Source: Humulus lupulus
Lineage: Eukaryota > Streptophyta > Magnoliopsida > Rosales > Cannabaceae
Assembly (NCBI RefSeq): GCF_963169125.1
Contig: NC_084795.1
Span: 146,426,766 to 146,490,765, forward strand
Direction: 5' to 3'
DNA: 64,000 bases
Part shown: positions 1 through 11,547 of the stretch, in pieces
Numbering within the stretch: the stretch's first letter is position 1
How the letters are laid out: each line of letters starts with the position of its first letter
The notes under the pieces: generated by a model
What the model was told of the DNA's origin: nothing
Database searches by the model: none
Seen by the model: only the letters and a program-made list of their open reading frames with translations
Translations under genes and position numbers: made by a program

Positions 1-1286
1 ACAGTGCCCAAAGACTAGCGCTGTAGCGCTAGTCACAGACAGATACCACCCCAGTTCTCCTTCCTGCGATTTCCTCGAATCAACTACAACCGAAACTTCT
101 CCAAACCTTCACCAAACTCAAAAACAACCTTATGAACACACTCTACTCATCCCAAGCACCCCAAATACCCAAAACTCAAGCATGTGCAATCCTAATCCCA
201 AAATTCACCATAGCTGACCCTATACTCAGAACTCAACATAAACCAGTCAAAACACCAAAGTCTAGAGCTCAGAACTTCATACCTTTTAATGGAATTCGAT
301 TTCAAGATAACCTCTACACCTCCTTAGCTTGCTTTTCCTAAGCCTTTGGCCTAGATTCCCTAAAGTTTCCATTAAACTCAGCTTATGCACCAAAGTTCAA
401 ACACCAAAATCAGAAACTGAAGAAATTATAGAACCTTACCTCAAGTGTTAGGGTGTTCCTGCTAAACCTCTGCCAATTCTCCAATCCTAGATTAGGATTC
501 TTGATACATAGCCTAACCCAGCTCTCCTCTGAGCTTTGCTCCAAGAAAATCCCAGAAAAGTGGTGAGAGAACCACAAACCGACCCAAGAGAGTGCAACTC
601 TGTTTTTCCCTTCCTTCTCTCTTTTCTTTCTTTTTCCTTCTTTTCTTTCTTTCAGACTTCTATAACTTTCTACAATTCCCACTAACATAAAGCCTCAGCA
701 TATCTATCCCTTACAAGCCAAATGACCTTAATGCCCTCCCCTTTATTTCTAATTCTTTAATCCACTTAAGGGCATTCTAGTCATTTTACCCAATTTCCGC
801 TAACTCCTCGAGTGTCTCTAATATTTTCCGCTTAACTCCCGATACCTAATTAATCACCAATAATACTCCTCAATGTCAAAAAAAACCCAATATACTCACT
901 AAATTCCCATTTATACCCCTAAGCTCACCTCGAGCCGGGTATAAATCCTCGCCATGACTTTTTCACTACTTTGCTCACTAGGATCGTCTCGAGTCACAGA
1001 TCACAGATATATCCACATAATAATGTGGTCTCGACAATTATCACATATATCAAAGCAGTTATACCCATAATGGCCAAAATTACGATTATGCCCTTCTAAC
1101 CTAATCAAGGCCTACATGCATACTAGTGCACATAGTCATGCATCTCAAATATTCACATAGTCATATAACATGCTTTAAATCATAATCATGCATCTTAATC
1201 ATTAAAGTCACACATAATTCCCACTATGCCCTCCAGGCACACTAATCAAGGCCCTTAAGCCTTATTAGCGAATTTGGGTCGTTACA
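1..1286 (-). mobile_element. Tekay-type LTR fragment (L0), cut by the window start
   Basis: This segment matches the left Tekay LTR at 3341-5697 along its length. Shared landmarks are the AGCGCT-rich block at 13-34, the stretch around 900-970 and the terminal GGGTCGTTACA at 1276-1286. By analogy with the Tekay copy whose primer site is visible, the LTR reads on the minus strand, with its TGTAACGACCC start at 1286. The TATA position seen in the other copies is degraded here (near 700-710). The rest of the LTR lies left of the window, so I cannot say whether it is solo or part of an element. It abuts copia sequence at 1287. The small reading frames inside it are not believable genes. Confidence 0.85.
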
Positions 1287-1674
1287 AGCTCGATTTGATA
1301 AGCATATCAAGAAAATAGGATTAGTAGAATTAAGGCATTAGTTTCAATTAGTGCAAGTGGGAGTTTGTTGGGGTTTTATGCCCTAATTAAAACTCAAATT
1401 CTTTGTAATCTCATTTTATTATCAATAAAAGAATAGAAATCATTTTTTTTTACTTGGTTAATCACTTTGCTCACATGTTTTATTTTCATGATTATTTGCT
1501 TAATATAAACTTCTATTAAATCCCGACCATATAGCTAATCTTATTTATAGTGACGTAATCACAGTGGAATATAAATATGATTATATATTCAAAATAAGTT
1601 AGTCCTAAGATTAATCAGTGCACCGGATTTACACTGACTTGCCAATCTACGATATGATCTGCTTACACAACTAA
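1287..1674 (+). mobile_element. Ty1/copia 3' end with partial LTR
   Basis: A purine-rich tract at 1354-1365 (CAAGTGGGAGTT) is followed by TGTTGGGGTTTTATGCCC at 1366. This is the usual polypurine tract plus LTR start of plant Ty1/copia elements. About 80 bp of element interior precede it. The LTR is cut at about 1670-1674, where Athila-like leader sequence starts at a T-run shared with 18076-18085. On the left it is cut by Tekay LTR L0. No coding region remains. Family-level placement is by the terminal motif only. Confidence 0.6.
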
Positions 1675-1831
1675 TTTTTTTTTTAAATGACAATTAAGGT
1701 AAAAAGAAAAAGAAAATAAAATTAAGAGAACAAAAAAAATGTTAAGATATTAAATAATTACACGATAATATGATAAAAGACAGAAAAATAAGATAAAATT
1801 AAGTAAGATTATAAAAAATTAGGCAAGAGTC

Positions 1832-2132
1832 GGGAGGCATAGCATGCCGTCAACCATAACAAAATTAAGGTAAATATTAGGAGGCACAAGTGCCATCAAC
1901 TAAAATATAAAATAAAAGACTAGGAGGCAAAATTGCCATCAACTAGTAACTTGCAAAAATAAAAAAAAAATAAAAATAACAACAAGATAAATTACTATAA
2001 AATTATAACAAAATTAGGAGGCACAAGTGCCGTCGACTATAAAAATTAAAAATATAGATAGGAGGCACAAGTGCCGTCAACTATAAAAATTAAAATGATA
2101 GAAAAATTAGGAGGCACAAGTGCCGTCAACTA
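1832..2132. repeat. Six palindromic leader repeats, left copy
   Basis: Six spaced units of about 22-25 bp of the form AGGAGGCACAAGTGCCGTC start near 1832, 1879, 1921, 2015, 2060 and 2108. Each has a palindromic core. The cores are GGCAT-agc-ATGCC, GGCAC-aa-GTGCC (four units) and GGCAA-aa-TTGCC. The units are separated by 20-70 bp of A-rich sequence. They lie in the retrotransposon leader between primer site and gag, where packaging or dimerisation signals of retroelements often lie. A function here is inference. Confidence 0.85.
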
Positions 2133-2340
2133 AAAAAAATGCAATAAATATAAATAAATAAGTAAATTTTTTTATGGGGGGTGGAACCGTCCCAAATTTT
2201 ATTTTTATATTTTTTTTGTTTTTATAGATATATATTTTTTTATATTTTTGTATATATAGTTTTTTTAAGTACAAAAATTAAAATAACTAGTAGAATAATT
2301 TACTAACCTTGAGATAAATTTCGTTTATTTTCTCTTGCAA

Positions 2341-2359
2341 CTCCCCGGCAACGGCGCCA
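2341..2359 (-). promoter_or_regulatory. Primer binding site matching tRNA-Asp
   Basis: On the minus strand this reads TGGCGCCGTTGCCGGGGAG. It is complementary to the 3' end of plant tRNA-Asp(GUC) including CCA, from memory of that tRNA. It lies 6 nt from the LTR edge at 2366. This primer is typical of Athila-lineage gypsy elements and fixes the element on the minus strand. Confidence 0.85.
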
Positions 2360-3340
2360 AAAACTTGATAGACCCAAAACATGTATGTTTTAAATATTTA
2401 TATCGCAAGCGCACGAATCGTTCGTATAGAATAGTGATCGTGTAAGCAAGGATGTCGAACCCAAATGAGTTGTCTAAAATCGAAAAGAAAACTATTTTAA
2501 ACCAAAATTAATAAATTCTAACCTAGCTCCAAAGATTGATGAGATTTTTGTGACAATAAAATCTAATAAGAGACAATAATAAAGAAATTTAAGATAATAA
2601 ATAAAAATAAATTAATATTAGAAATCAAGATGGTAAAAGGAAAGATTATTAAGATAATAGAATCCACAAAATATAAGTTCAATAATATTTATAGGTACAT
2701 TGATTCCCAAGTTTTAGTAATAGTAGAAATTAATCAAACCATCACTTATTCAAATTAGATATTCTATTTAAGCACAATTTTTTATAAAAATATTGGATTT
2801 ATCTTCACTTTTAAAAGTATAATTTCAAAGCATTTAGTGTAAATCAATCTAATGAAATAACAAATAAATCAATGAACATTATTGATAAGGCAAAACATAA
2901 TATTTTTGTTCTAAGCATTGGATGCGTACAGTTTAATGACACATCTTACACAAAGAATATTATGTTTTTGCACTAATGAAGAACAAAGTGTAAATATGTG
3001 CTAACAATCCAAAATACATGATATTTAATATGAAAGAAGATATTTGAATAAGAAAAATCCATAAACTTTGTTCCACAAAATGGGAAATCAACATACAAAA
3101 TAAATACTATCTAGTTACATATTGTTTCATCATCACCTTAATAATCTTAAAAAGATTAGAAACTCATAACTAGAATAGCAAATACAAACTAAAATTACAA
3201 ACATAAATAGGAAAATTTGGAGGATGAACCCCCAAATTTTCCTCTAAAAACACATAGAAAATTTACAACAAAGAAGAAGAAGGAAAAGAAGAAGAAGAAA
3301 ATTGAGAGGTCTTGAAAGTGTAGAACTTGTGGTATGGTAA

Positions 3341-5697
3341 TGGAATGCCCTGGATAGCCAAGACCGTTACACTGTGTGTTTATAAATGTGCTAGACTTGC
3401 TAATCAAGTCATTTAGTTAAAAACGGGCTACTGAAACTATAATTGAACTAGGGTTAAAAGATTTTGGTCTCAAAAGCCGCATTTCTTGTAAATATACATT
3501 TTCTGTTTACACGTGATCCCAAAAATAATAAAATTAAACCATTTACGAAGATTTAAGTATAGTAATTATCCACTCTAAGGCAAAACAGACTGATAGGCAT
3601 TCCTTGTCCTGATCCACTCCTCGGCCATGGCGGCCGAACATCTGACAATGTACATTCAGCCCCGCAGCTCTCCATCTCAAGATTGGCCCAACTTGCCTTT
3701 GCCTTTACCTGCACCACGTAGCACCTGTGAGCCAAGGCTCAACAAGAAAACACAATAACAAAGCGTAATCAATCAACAAATAGTTAAATATCTCATATTG
3801 CATAAGCATGTACTAAATCAGTTTAAGCTTTCATGACAATCAAGTATTCATCACACCAAGTATATAAATTAATATCAATAATCAATCCACATATGATAAC
3901 TAGGCTTAGCGCCCTTAGGCAGCACCCTCTGTTTATCCCACTGACTCCGGCCCGCTTAAACCGAGCTCAGTGAATATTAAGCTGTCCTCGGCTACCAGTG
4001 GCCAAGCCGCGCCCTGTTCGCAAATATTGTATACGGCACCCTTAGGCCGTTTATCACGTGTCCCATGGTATAATACCATCTATGACATTATACAGATATC
4101 AGGAGCACTTAGTCCCATCACAAACAAATAACCGAGTGCAGGTTTCTTACCTTTAAATTCGCTAGCTTCGTTCACTTTGATCCTTGAGCACGATCCCTCT
4201 TGAGCCCTAGCGCACACCTAGAAACAACCATAGGTCAAAATCATCACCAAACCTCAAGTCCAAAACCTAGCCTCGAGACCAATCTCAAGCCCTCAGGAAG
4301 CTCTAATTCCACCGAACGAGGTGGTGGAATCGAACCCTGAACCCCCGGGCAAAAACCACTGAAAATAACCCAGAAACCACTTTCTAGAAACAGGGTAGCA
4401 CTATAGCGCCCTAAGGAGGGCGCTACAGCGCTACAAGCAGAGCCCGAAATTGTCCCAGGGTGAATGGCCTAGCGTAACAACACCCAAAGGCTAGAGCTGT
4501 AGCGATAGTCACAGAACAACAAATGCTGTTTTTCCCTCCTTCGGCTTTCCCCGAGCCAAACCTTACCAAAACTTCTCCAAACTTCCACCAAACTTAGAAT
4601 CAAGCTTATTAACATGTATAACTCATCCCAAGCATCCCAACCATACAAAACTTAAACACATGCACCCCTAATCTCAAAATTCACCATGGTTGAACATCAA
4701 ACTCAGAAACTTCAGCAAAACAACCAAAACCTCAGAGTTTAGAGCTAGAATTTCATACCTTCAATGGAGATTCGACCTTAAGTCAGCCTCTACACCTCCT
4801 TGGCTTGAATTCCCTAGAATTCCCACCAAATACAGCTTAGATATCTTAGTTCAACATCAAAACCAGAAACCAAAGTAAACCTCAAAGTCTTACCTCAACT
4901 GGATAGTTTGTTCTTGCTAAATCCCTGCCGATTCCTCCAGCCAGATTAAAGACCTTAACCTTAAGCTTCTGCTCTGATTCTCCCTAAATTTCTGCCCCAA
5001 AAGTCCTCAAGAGATGATGAAGAAAACTTGAACCAAGAGAGAGAAAAGAGTAGACTTCCAATCCCCTTTCTTTCCTTTAGACTTCTATTTCTTTCTACAA
5101 GTTCCACTAAACATAAAGCCTCAGTTGTGCCTATCCTTTATAAGCCCAAATGACCACAATACCCTCCCCTTTAATTCTAACTCTTTTAATCCACCTAGGG
5201 GTATTTTGGTCATTTCACCCAATTCCCGCTAATTCCTCGAGTGTCTCTAATATTTACCGCTTACTTCCCGACACTTAACTAATTACCAGTTATATTCCTC
5301 AATGTCAAAATTGACCCCAATATATTCTCTATATTCCAGAAATACCCCTAGGCTCGCCCCGAGCCGGGTATAAACCCCCGCCGTGACTTTTTCACTAACC
5401 TGCTCACTAGGATCGTCTCGAATCACATATCACAAATATATCCACATAATAATGTGGTCTCAACAATTATCACACATATATATATACAGTTATGGCCTCA
5501 ACAGGCCAAATTACAATTATGCCCTTTCTAACCTAGTCAGGGCCTACATGCATACTAATACACATAGTCATCCATCTCAGATATTCAAATAGTCGTATAG
5601 CATACTTTTAATCATTAAATCACATATATTCCAATTATGCCCTCCCGGCACACTAATCAAGACCCTTAAGCCTTATTAGTAAATTTGGGTCGTTACA
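3341..5697 (-). repeat. Tekay 3' LTR, complete
   Basis: In plus view it runs from TGGAATGCCCTGG (a mutated TGTAACGCCCTGG) to GGGTCGTTACA, 2357 bp. The minus-strand TATA-like CTTATAAAGG lies at 5135-5144. The AGCGCT palindrome cluster is at 4394-4514. A conserved CAGGTAAAGGCAAAGGCAAG block (minus) lies near 3697-3716. The LTR is non-coding. Confidence 0.92.
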
Positions 5698-5715
5698 ACT
5701 ATCACCTCCTAATGA
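5698..5715 (-). promoter_or_regulatory. Tekay polypurine tract
   Basis: On the minus strand CATTAGGAGGTGATAGT directly precedes the LTR start TGTAACGACCC. A purine-rich run at this position primes plus-strand DNA synthesis. The preceding words GAGGACGAAATTCTC are typical of Tekay-type elements. Confidence 0.75.
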
Positions 5716-5733
5716 GAATTTCGTCCTCAAAAT

Positions 5734-6342
5734 TTACCTGAATAACTCGGGATACTGATCCCGCATCGCTGTCTCAAGCTCCCAGGTTGCTTCCTCGACC
5801 CTTCTATTCCTCCACAATACTTTAACAAGATGAATCGTCTTATTCCGTAATACTTTATCTTTCCGGTCCAAGATCTGAACCGGTTGCTCTTCATAAGCCA
5901 AATCTGTTTGTAACTCCAAATCTTCATACCTCATTACGTGAGTTACATCTGAGACGTACTTCCGAAGCATAGAAACATGGAATACGTCATGAACTCCAGA
6001 CAACGAAGGTGGCAAGGCTAACCTGTAAGCCACCTGACTAATCCTTTCCAGGATCTTAAATGGTCCAATGAATCTAGGGCTTAGCTTGCCCTTCTTTCCA
6101 AATCTCCTCACCCCTCTCATTGGTGAAACCCGAAGAAACACATGGTCCCCAACCTGGAACTCCACGTCCCTACGCTTAGGATCAGCGTAGCTTTTCTATC
6201 TGCTCTGAGAGGCGAGCATCCTTGCTCAGATCTTCTCTATAGCTTCGCTTGTACTCTGAACCATATCTGGCCCCAAATACTTCCTCTCACCCATCTCATC
6301 CCAATGAATGGGTGATCTACACTTCCTCCCGTACAACAACTC
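5734..6342 (-). pseudogene. Tekay integrase C-terminus and chromodomain
   Basis: This is the end of the polyprotein, in the same minus frame as the integrase core. The open part from 6165 begins with a [11 protein letters not shown] segment typical of the integrase GPY/F region. It runs through GPFKILERI and HVSMLRKYV. It ends in a chromodomain-like stretch (LVKVLWRNR then EEATWE) that in this family helps aim integration to heterochromatin. Between 6342 and 6166 three in-frame stops occur: one TAA at 6340-6342, one TGA and one TAG. The last two are explained by CGA to TGA and CAG to TAG. The reading frame ends 18 codons after the TWE motif, as expected for a natural terminus. Confidence 0.88.
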
Positions 6343-6924
6343 TTAGGGAGCCATTCCAATCGTCGATTGGTAACTATTGTTATACGAAAATTCAATCAAC
6401 GGAAGATACTTACTCCATGAACCCTCAAAGTCAATCACACACACTCTGAGCATATCCTCCAACACCTGAATCATCCTCTCAGACTGTCCGTCAGTCTGAG
6501 GATGAAAGGTTGTACTGAACTTCAACTGAGTCCCCAAATCCTTTTGCAAACCACCCCAAAACTTGGAAGTGAAGATAGGATCCCGGTTTGACACTATAGA
6601 CTTAGGAACCCCATGGAGACGTACAATTTCCTTCACATACAACTCAGCATACTGATCTACAGTATATGTCAATCTTACTGGAAGAAAATGGGCTGACTTG
6701 GTGTACCTGTCCACTATCACCCACACCGAGTCATGAAGCCCAACCGTTCTGGGTAAACCTCCCACAAAATCCATAGTAATATCCTCCCATTTCCACTTAG
6801 GAATACCCAAAGGCTGAAGCAACCCTGCTGGTCGCTGATGCTCAGCTTTCACCTGTTGACAGGTTAAGCATCTGGCTACATACCCCACCACATCCCTTTT
6901 CATCCCGGGCCACCAATATAATGT
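6343..6924 (-). pseudogene. Tekay integrase core
   Basis: The zinc-finger cysteines are visible as CLTCQQVK. The catalytic core follows: MDFVGGLP (first Asp), VSNRDPIF (normally SDRDP, with second Asp changed to Asn) and GQSERMIQ (Glu). The Asn at the second catalytic position would by itself inactivate the enzyme. An in-frame TGA at 6922-6924 separates it from the upstream RNase H part. TAA at 6340-6342 ends the open stretch. It is in frame with its neighbours in the single polyprotein. Role in the family: inserts the cDNA into chromosomal DNA. Confidence 0.88.
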
Positions 6925-7776
6925 TCATAAATCCTGGTACATCTTCGTGGTACTCGGATGAAGTGAGTACGGCGTCATATAAGACTCATCTAGTATCTCT
7001 CGTCTGATTCTCTCATTAGCTGGTACACAAATCTGTCCCTGATACAGAAGCAAACCAACCTCAGATATAGAATACTCCTTAGCTACTCCCGCTAAGATAT
7101 TCTCTCTAATCCCCTGCAACTGAGCGTCTGCAAAGTAACCTTCTCTGATCCACTCTAGCAGGGTCGACTGCAGAGTAATATTGGCCAACCGGCCTACCAC
7201 CAACTCTATCCCCACTCTATCCATCTCATCAGCTAACTCCCTTGAGATCTGAATGGAACTATATAACTGACTTGGGCCTCTCCGGCTCAATGCATCTGCC
7301 ACCACATTGGCTTTCCCTGGATGGTAAAGAATATCACAATCATAGTCCTTTACCAACTCAAGCCAATGCCTCTGTCTCATGTCCAGGTCCTTCTGTGTAA
7401 AGAAATACTTCAGACTCTTATGGTCGGTGTACACCTCGCACTTCTCCCCATACAAGTAATGTCGCCAAATCTTTAGTGCGAATACCACCGCTGCTAGCTC
7501 CAAATCATGGGTAGGATACCGCTGCTCATACTCCTTCAGCTGTCGTGATGCATAAGCTATAACCTTCTCATTCTGCATCAACACACAGCCTAAACCCAAC
7601 CTCGATGCATCGCAATAAACAACAAACTTCCCTTCTCCCGAAGGAAGACTCAACACAGGCACTGTAATAAGTCGTTGCTTCAACTCTTGAAAACTGTCTT
7701 CGCACTTATCTGACCAGATAAACTTCAAATTCTTTTGTGTTAACTCTGTCATTGGTGCCGCTATCTTTGAGAAGCC
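6925..7776 (-). pseudogene. Tekay RNase H and integrase zinc-finger start
   Basis: The open stretch 6925-7752 holds the thumb/connection [18 protein letters not shown], then RNase H. RNase H residues are seen in [16 protein letters not shown] (Asp), [13 protein letters not shown] (Glu) and VYTDHKSL (Asp). [10 protein letters not shown] is a family landmark. It continues through [14 protein letters not shown] to the start of the integrase N-terminus. An in-frame TAG at about 7777-7779 separates it from the reverse transcriptase, consistent with CAG to TAG. In the family this domain removes the RNA strand after reverse transcription. Confidence 0.88.
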
Positions 7777-9066
7777 CTATACAAACCGTCTGTAGTAACC
7801 TTCCAAACCAAGAAAATTCCACACCTCCGAGGCGTTCCTTGGCCTCGGCCAATCCCTAACTGCCTCTACCTTAGATGGATCCACCTTAATCCCTTCTGCA
7901 CCCACGATATGTCCAAGGAATGTCACTTCTGGTAACCAAAATTCACATTTCTTAAACTTGGCATACAATTGATGCTCCCTCAACCTCTGAAGAACTTGTC
8001 GAAGATGAAGCTTGTGCTTTGTCTCTGAACTAGAATACACTAGGATGTCGTCAATGAAGACAATAACGAATTGATCTAGAAAATCCTTGAACACCCTATT
8101 CATTAGATCCATAAAGGCTGCTGGGGCATTAGTCAAACCAAATGACATGACCAGAAACTCTTAGTGCCCGTACCATGTTCGAAAGGCCGTCTTCAATATA
8201 TCCTCATCCTTGATCCTCAGCTGGTGATAACCAGATCGAAGATCAATCTTTGAGAACGCCGTCTTACCCTGCAGCTGATTGAACAAGTCATCAATCCTTG
8301 GTAGGGGATACTTATTCTTGATAGTCAACTTGTTCAATTCCCTGTAGTCTATGCACATTCTCAAAGTCCTGTCCTTCTTCTTCACAAACAAAACTGGAGC
8401 ACCCCATGGTGAGTAACTAGGCCTGATGAATCCCAAATCCAGAAGCTCCTGCAGCTGTATCTTTAATTCCTTCAGTTTTGCCGGTGCCATCCTATATGGT
8501 GCCCTCAACACTGGCTCTGTCCCTAGCACCAACTCAATGACAAATTGAATCTCTCTACGCGGCAGCAACCCAGGCAAATTCTCAGGAAACACATCCAAGA
8601 ACTCGCAAACCAGTCTAGTCTCCTCCGGTCCTGGTGAAACCCTGGTGGTATTCACCACACTAGCTAGAAAGCCTATGCATCCACCCTGTAACAAGTCTCT
8701 GGCTCTCAACACCGATATTCTGGGTACGCGGGGTCCATGCACAGCTCCCACAAAAACAAAGGGATCCTCGCCCTCTGGCTCAAAAGTCACCATCTTCTTC
8801 CTGCAGTCAATGGTAGCTCCATATCTAACCAGCCAATCCATACCTAGAATCATATCAAAGTCCTCCATATTCAACTCAATCAAGTTTACTGATAACTCTC
8901 TACCATCAACTATCACTGGCAGTGCTCTAATCCACCTCCTAGACACTACCAGTTCCCCTGTTGCCAAAATAGTCTCAAACCCCGAAACACAATACTCACT
9001 AGGTCTACACAGTCGATCAATCACCTTACTAGAAACAAACGGGTGTGTAGCACCAGAGTCAATCAA
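7777..9066 (-). pseudogene. Tekay protease and reverse transcriptase
   Basis: From 9066 the frame starts at the aspartic protease active site [10 protein letters not shown]. It continues through ILGMDWL, then the reverse transcriptase fingers ([38 protein letters not shown]). One in-frame TAA at 8161-8163 lies where the family has a Tyr in GHYEFLV. The palm follows: [12 protein letters not shown], then [12 protein letters not shown] with the catalytic FIDD, then FLGHIVG. Apart from that stop the domain order and spacing are intact, so decay is recent enough to read easily. The plus-strand frame at 8645-9100 is only its shadow. Confidence 0.9.
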
Positions 9067-10267
9067 TACAGTAAAAGGAGTGCCAGCACTAAAAAGCTAA
9101 CCTATCACTACCGAGGGACTAGCCTCGGCCTCCGCCTGCGTCAGGGTGAACACTCGAGCTAGAGTCAAGCTGTCCACCTTCCCTGCATCTCCCTTCTTCA
9201 CTGGTGGGCAATCTTTCTTGAGGTGTCCCACCACCCCACACACATAACAGGCCTTAGCCCGACACTCGCCCGGATGGCGTCTTCTGCACCTTGTGCACTC
9301 AGGATAAGTCCTCCACATATCACTACCTCCTTGATGGCCACCCTGAGTACTTCGACCTCTCCTATCAAGACCAGGAGTGATCGAAGCATCAGGAGTCTTC
9401 CTCTTCAAATCACTGGAGCCTCCGCCCCTACCAGAACCAGCTTATGGAGGTGCCGCCCCGCGGCCCTCTCGCCTCACTGCACTCTCTCTCCATATCTTAT
9501 TATCCGCTTCCTCAGCGGTAAGAGCCTTCTATACAGCCTGGGCATAAGTTGTCCCACCAGGAACTGTTGTAATCCTCACATCTCGGGCAATCATAGCATT
9601 CAGCCCTCTGATAAATTTGTCCTGCCTAGCTGCATCGGTAGGCACAAGGTCGGGTGCAAACTTCCCAAGTCTATCAAACATTAGGGCATACTCTGTAACT
9701 GTCATACTGCCCTGAACTAGCCCCACAAACTCATTTACTTTTGCTGCCCTGATGGCAACATTATAGTACTTCTAACTGAATAAGTCTTTTAATCCTTCTC
9801 AAGTCAAAGCAGTAACATCCCTGGTCTGTGATGCCACCTCCCACCAGATTCGAGCATCCTCACTCAGCATATATGTGGCATAGGCCACTCTGTCATGTCC
9901 TTCTACCCTCATAAAATCTAAAATGGTAGTAATCATGGTTATCCACTATTCAGCCTTCAGTGGATCAGGTCCTCCCTCAAAGATCAGGGGTTGTTGCTTC
10001 TTGAACCGCTCATACAACGGTTCCCACTTGTTCCCAACCTCAACTGGCTGCACAGGGTACCACTGCAGGTGGCACAATGGGGGCGACACTCCCCGATAGA
10101 GCCTGCTGCCGCAAAATTCAGATTTGTTCATCTTGACTCTGTAGCCGAGCTTGCATGTTTGCCATCAGTTGCTGCCAGTTCCCAGGGACTGACAGAGGGG
10201 TCTAGCCCTGATCATCATCTCTAGTCCCGAACCTGCCGGCTAGTCGCGTAGATTTTCTTGGACGCAT
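9067..10267 (-). pseudogene. Tekay gag (capsid and zinc knuckle)
   Basis: The likely start is the ATG at 10267 (MRPRKSTRLAGRFG), the first good start after the primer site. A one-base shift near 10050-10090 moves to the frame used by the rest of the polyprotein. The capsid part includes ARIWWEVAS, GSMTVTEYALMFDRL and FIRGLNAMIARDV. The zinc knuckle reads CYVCGVVGHLKKDCP (CX2CX4HX4C) at about 9285-9240. At least eight in-frame stops occur, mostly TAG where the family has Gln. Role in the family: forms the virus-like particle and binds the RNA. Confidence 0.87.
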
Positions 10268-10643
10268 AGTTATCCAAGTCAATCTGCAATCAACGACTCG
10301 GCAATCAGACTATGATGACAGGGTAATAATCCTTTCATGATCCATCACTAGAACTCCAATCATTCACAAGCAATCAATCTCATAGCAATTTATCCAAATA
10401 TTCACTCACATGCATAGCAGTGCTGATAAGCACGCCTCAATAACATCATGCAATAATCAAGGGCCAGGCCCTATCAGTATCTCATGCTCCCTATTAATCA
10501 AACAGATATTAACAGTCATATCTCATTCAAATCATTTAAGCACATAGTCATACATACACAATTTACCAAACCCTGAGTCGAGCTTGGCTTTCGCGGCGAA
10601 TGTACATGTCCAGCCAGTCTTCAGAAACCCTTAAACCTATGAT
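10268..10643 (-). other. Tekay untranslated leader
   Basis: This 376 bp stretch lies between primer site and gag. I see no conserved protein or clear repeat in it. In related elements this region carries packaging signals, but nothing here lets me point to one. Confidence 0.6.
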
Positions 10644-10655
10644 GCTTTGATACCA
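10644..10655 (-). promoter_or_regulatory. Tekay primer binding site, tRNA-iMet
   Basis: The minus strand reads TGGTATCAAAGC, one mismatch from the standard TGGTATCAGAGC complement of initiator methionine tRNA. It lies 3 nt from the LTR end. It fixes the 5' LTR on the right and the element on the minus strand. Confidence 0.9.
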
Positions 10656-10658
10656 AGT

Positions 10659-10956
10659 TGTAACGCCCTGGATAGCCAAGACTGTTACACTGTGTGTTTA
10701 TAAAGGTGCTAGACTTGCTAATCAAGTCATTTAGTTAAAAACGTGTTGCTGAAACTATAATGGAACTAGGGTTAAAAGATTTTGGTCTCAAAAGTCGCAT
10801 TTCTTGTAAATAAACATTTTCTGTTTACACGGGATCCCAAAAATAATAAAATTAAACCATTTACGAAGATTTAAGATTTAAGTACAGTAATTAGCCACTC
10901 TAAGGCAAAACAGACTAATAGGCATTCCTTGTCCTGATCCACTCCTCGAGCATGGT
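10659..10956 (-). repeat. Tekay 5' LTR, only the last 298 bp
   Basis: TGTAACGCCCTGGATAGCC starts at 10659 as in 3341, and the sequence runs parallel to 3341-3629. It stops abruptly at 10956, near the near-palindrome CGGCCATGGCGGCCG of the complete LTR. The next base starts another LTR in opposite orientation. More than 2 kb of the expected 5' LTR is missing here. Confidence 0.9.
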
Positions 10957-11505
10957 TGTAACGACCCAAATTTACTAATAAAGCTTAAGGGTCTTGATTA
11001 GTGTGCCGGGAGGGCATAATTGGAATATATGTGATTTAATGATTAAAAGTATGCTATACGACTATTTGAATATCTGAGATGCATGACTATGTGTATTAGT
11101 ATGCATGTAGGCCCTGACTAGGTTAGAAAGGGCATAATTGTAATTTGGCTTGTTGAGGCCATAACTGTATATATATGTGATAATTGTTGAGACCATATTA
11201 TTATGTGGATATATTTGTGATCTGTGATTCGAGACGATCCTAGTGAGCAGGTTAGCGGAAAAGTCACGGCGGGGATTTATACCCGGCTCGAGGCGAGCCT
11301 GGGGGTATTTATGAAATATAGAGAATATATTGGGGTCAATTTTGACATTGAGGAATATAACTGGTAATTAGTTAAGTGTCGGGAAGTAAGCGGTAAATAT
11401 TAGAGACACTCGAGGAATTAGCGGGAATTGGGTGAAATGACCAAAATACCCCTAGGTGGATTAAAAGAGTTAGAATTAAAGGGGAGGGTATTGTGGTCAT
11501 TTGGG

Positions 11506-11515
11506 CTTATAAAGG
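11506..11515 (+). promoter_or_regulatory. TATA box of the inverted Tekay LTR
   Basis: CTTATAAAGG matches the same position in the 3' LTR (5135-5144, minus). The Athila solo LTR inserted 35-39 bp downstream of its first T, close to the expected transcription start. Confidence 0.65.
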
Positions 11516-11547
11516 ATAGGCACAGCTGAGGCTTTGTGTTTAGTGGA

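Larger units (their letters stand above)
1675..2365 (-). mobile_element. Athila-like second leader, truncated tandem copy
   Basis: This AT-rich, non-coding segment is a close copy of 18076-18759, the leader between primer site and gag of the complete Athila-like unit. It includes the palindromic repeat series and the primer binding site next to an LTR. Its gag end is missing. The break is at the T-run at 1675-1684. On the minus strand it follows the LTR at 2366-16340, which itself follows the complete internal region. The layout is therefore LTR, interior, LTR, partial interior. Confidence 0.75.

Noticed and set aside
1832..2132. CRISPR-like spaced repeats
   Set aside because: Plant retrotransposon leader. 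Spacers are A-rich and of irregular length, and the same array occurs in a second leader.
2341..2359. tRNA-Asp gene
   Set aside because: Only the 3'-terminal 19 bases match, next to an LTR. It is a primer binding site.
8645..9100. 151-codon plus-strand frame
   Set aside because: Shadow of the Tekay protease/RT frame on the opposite strand.
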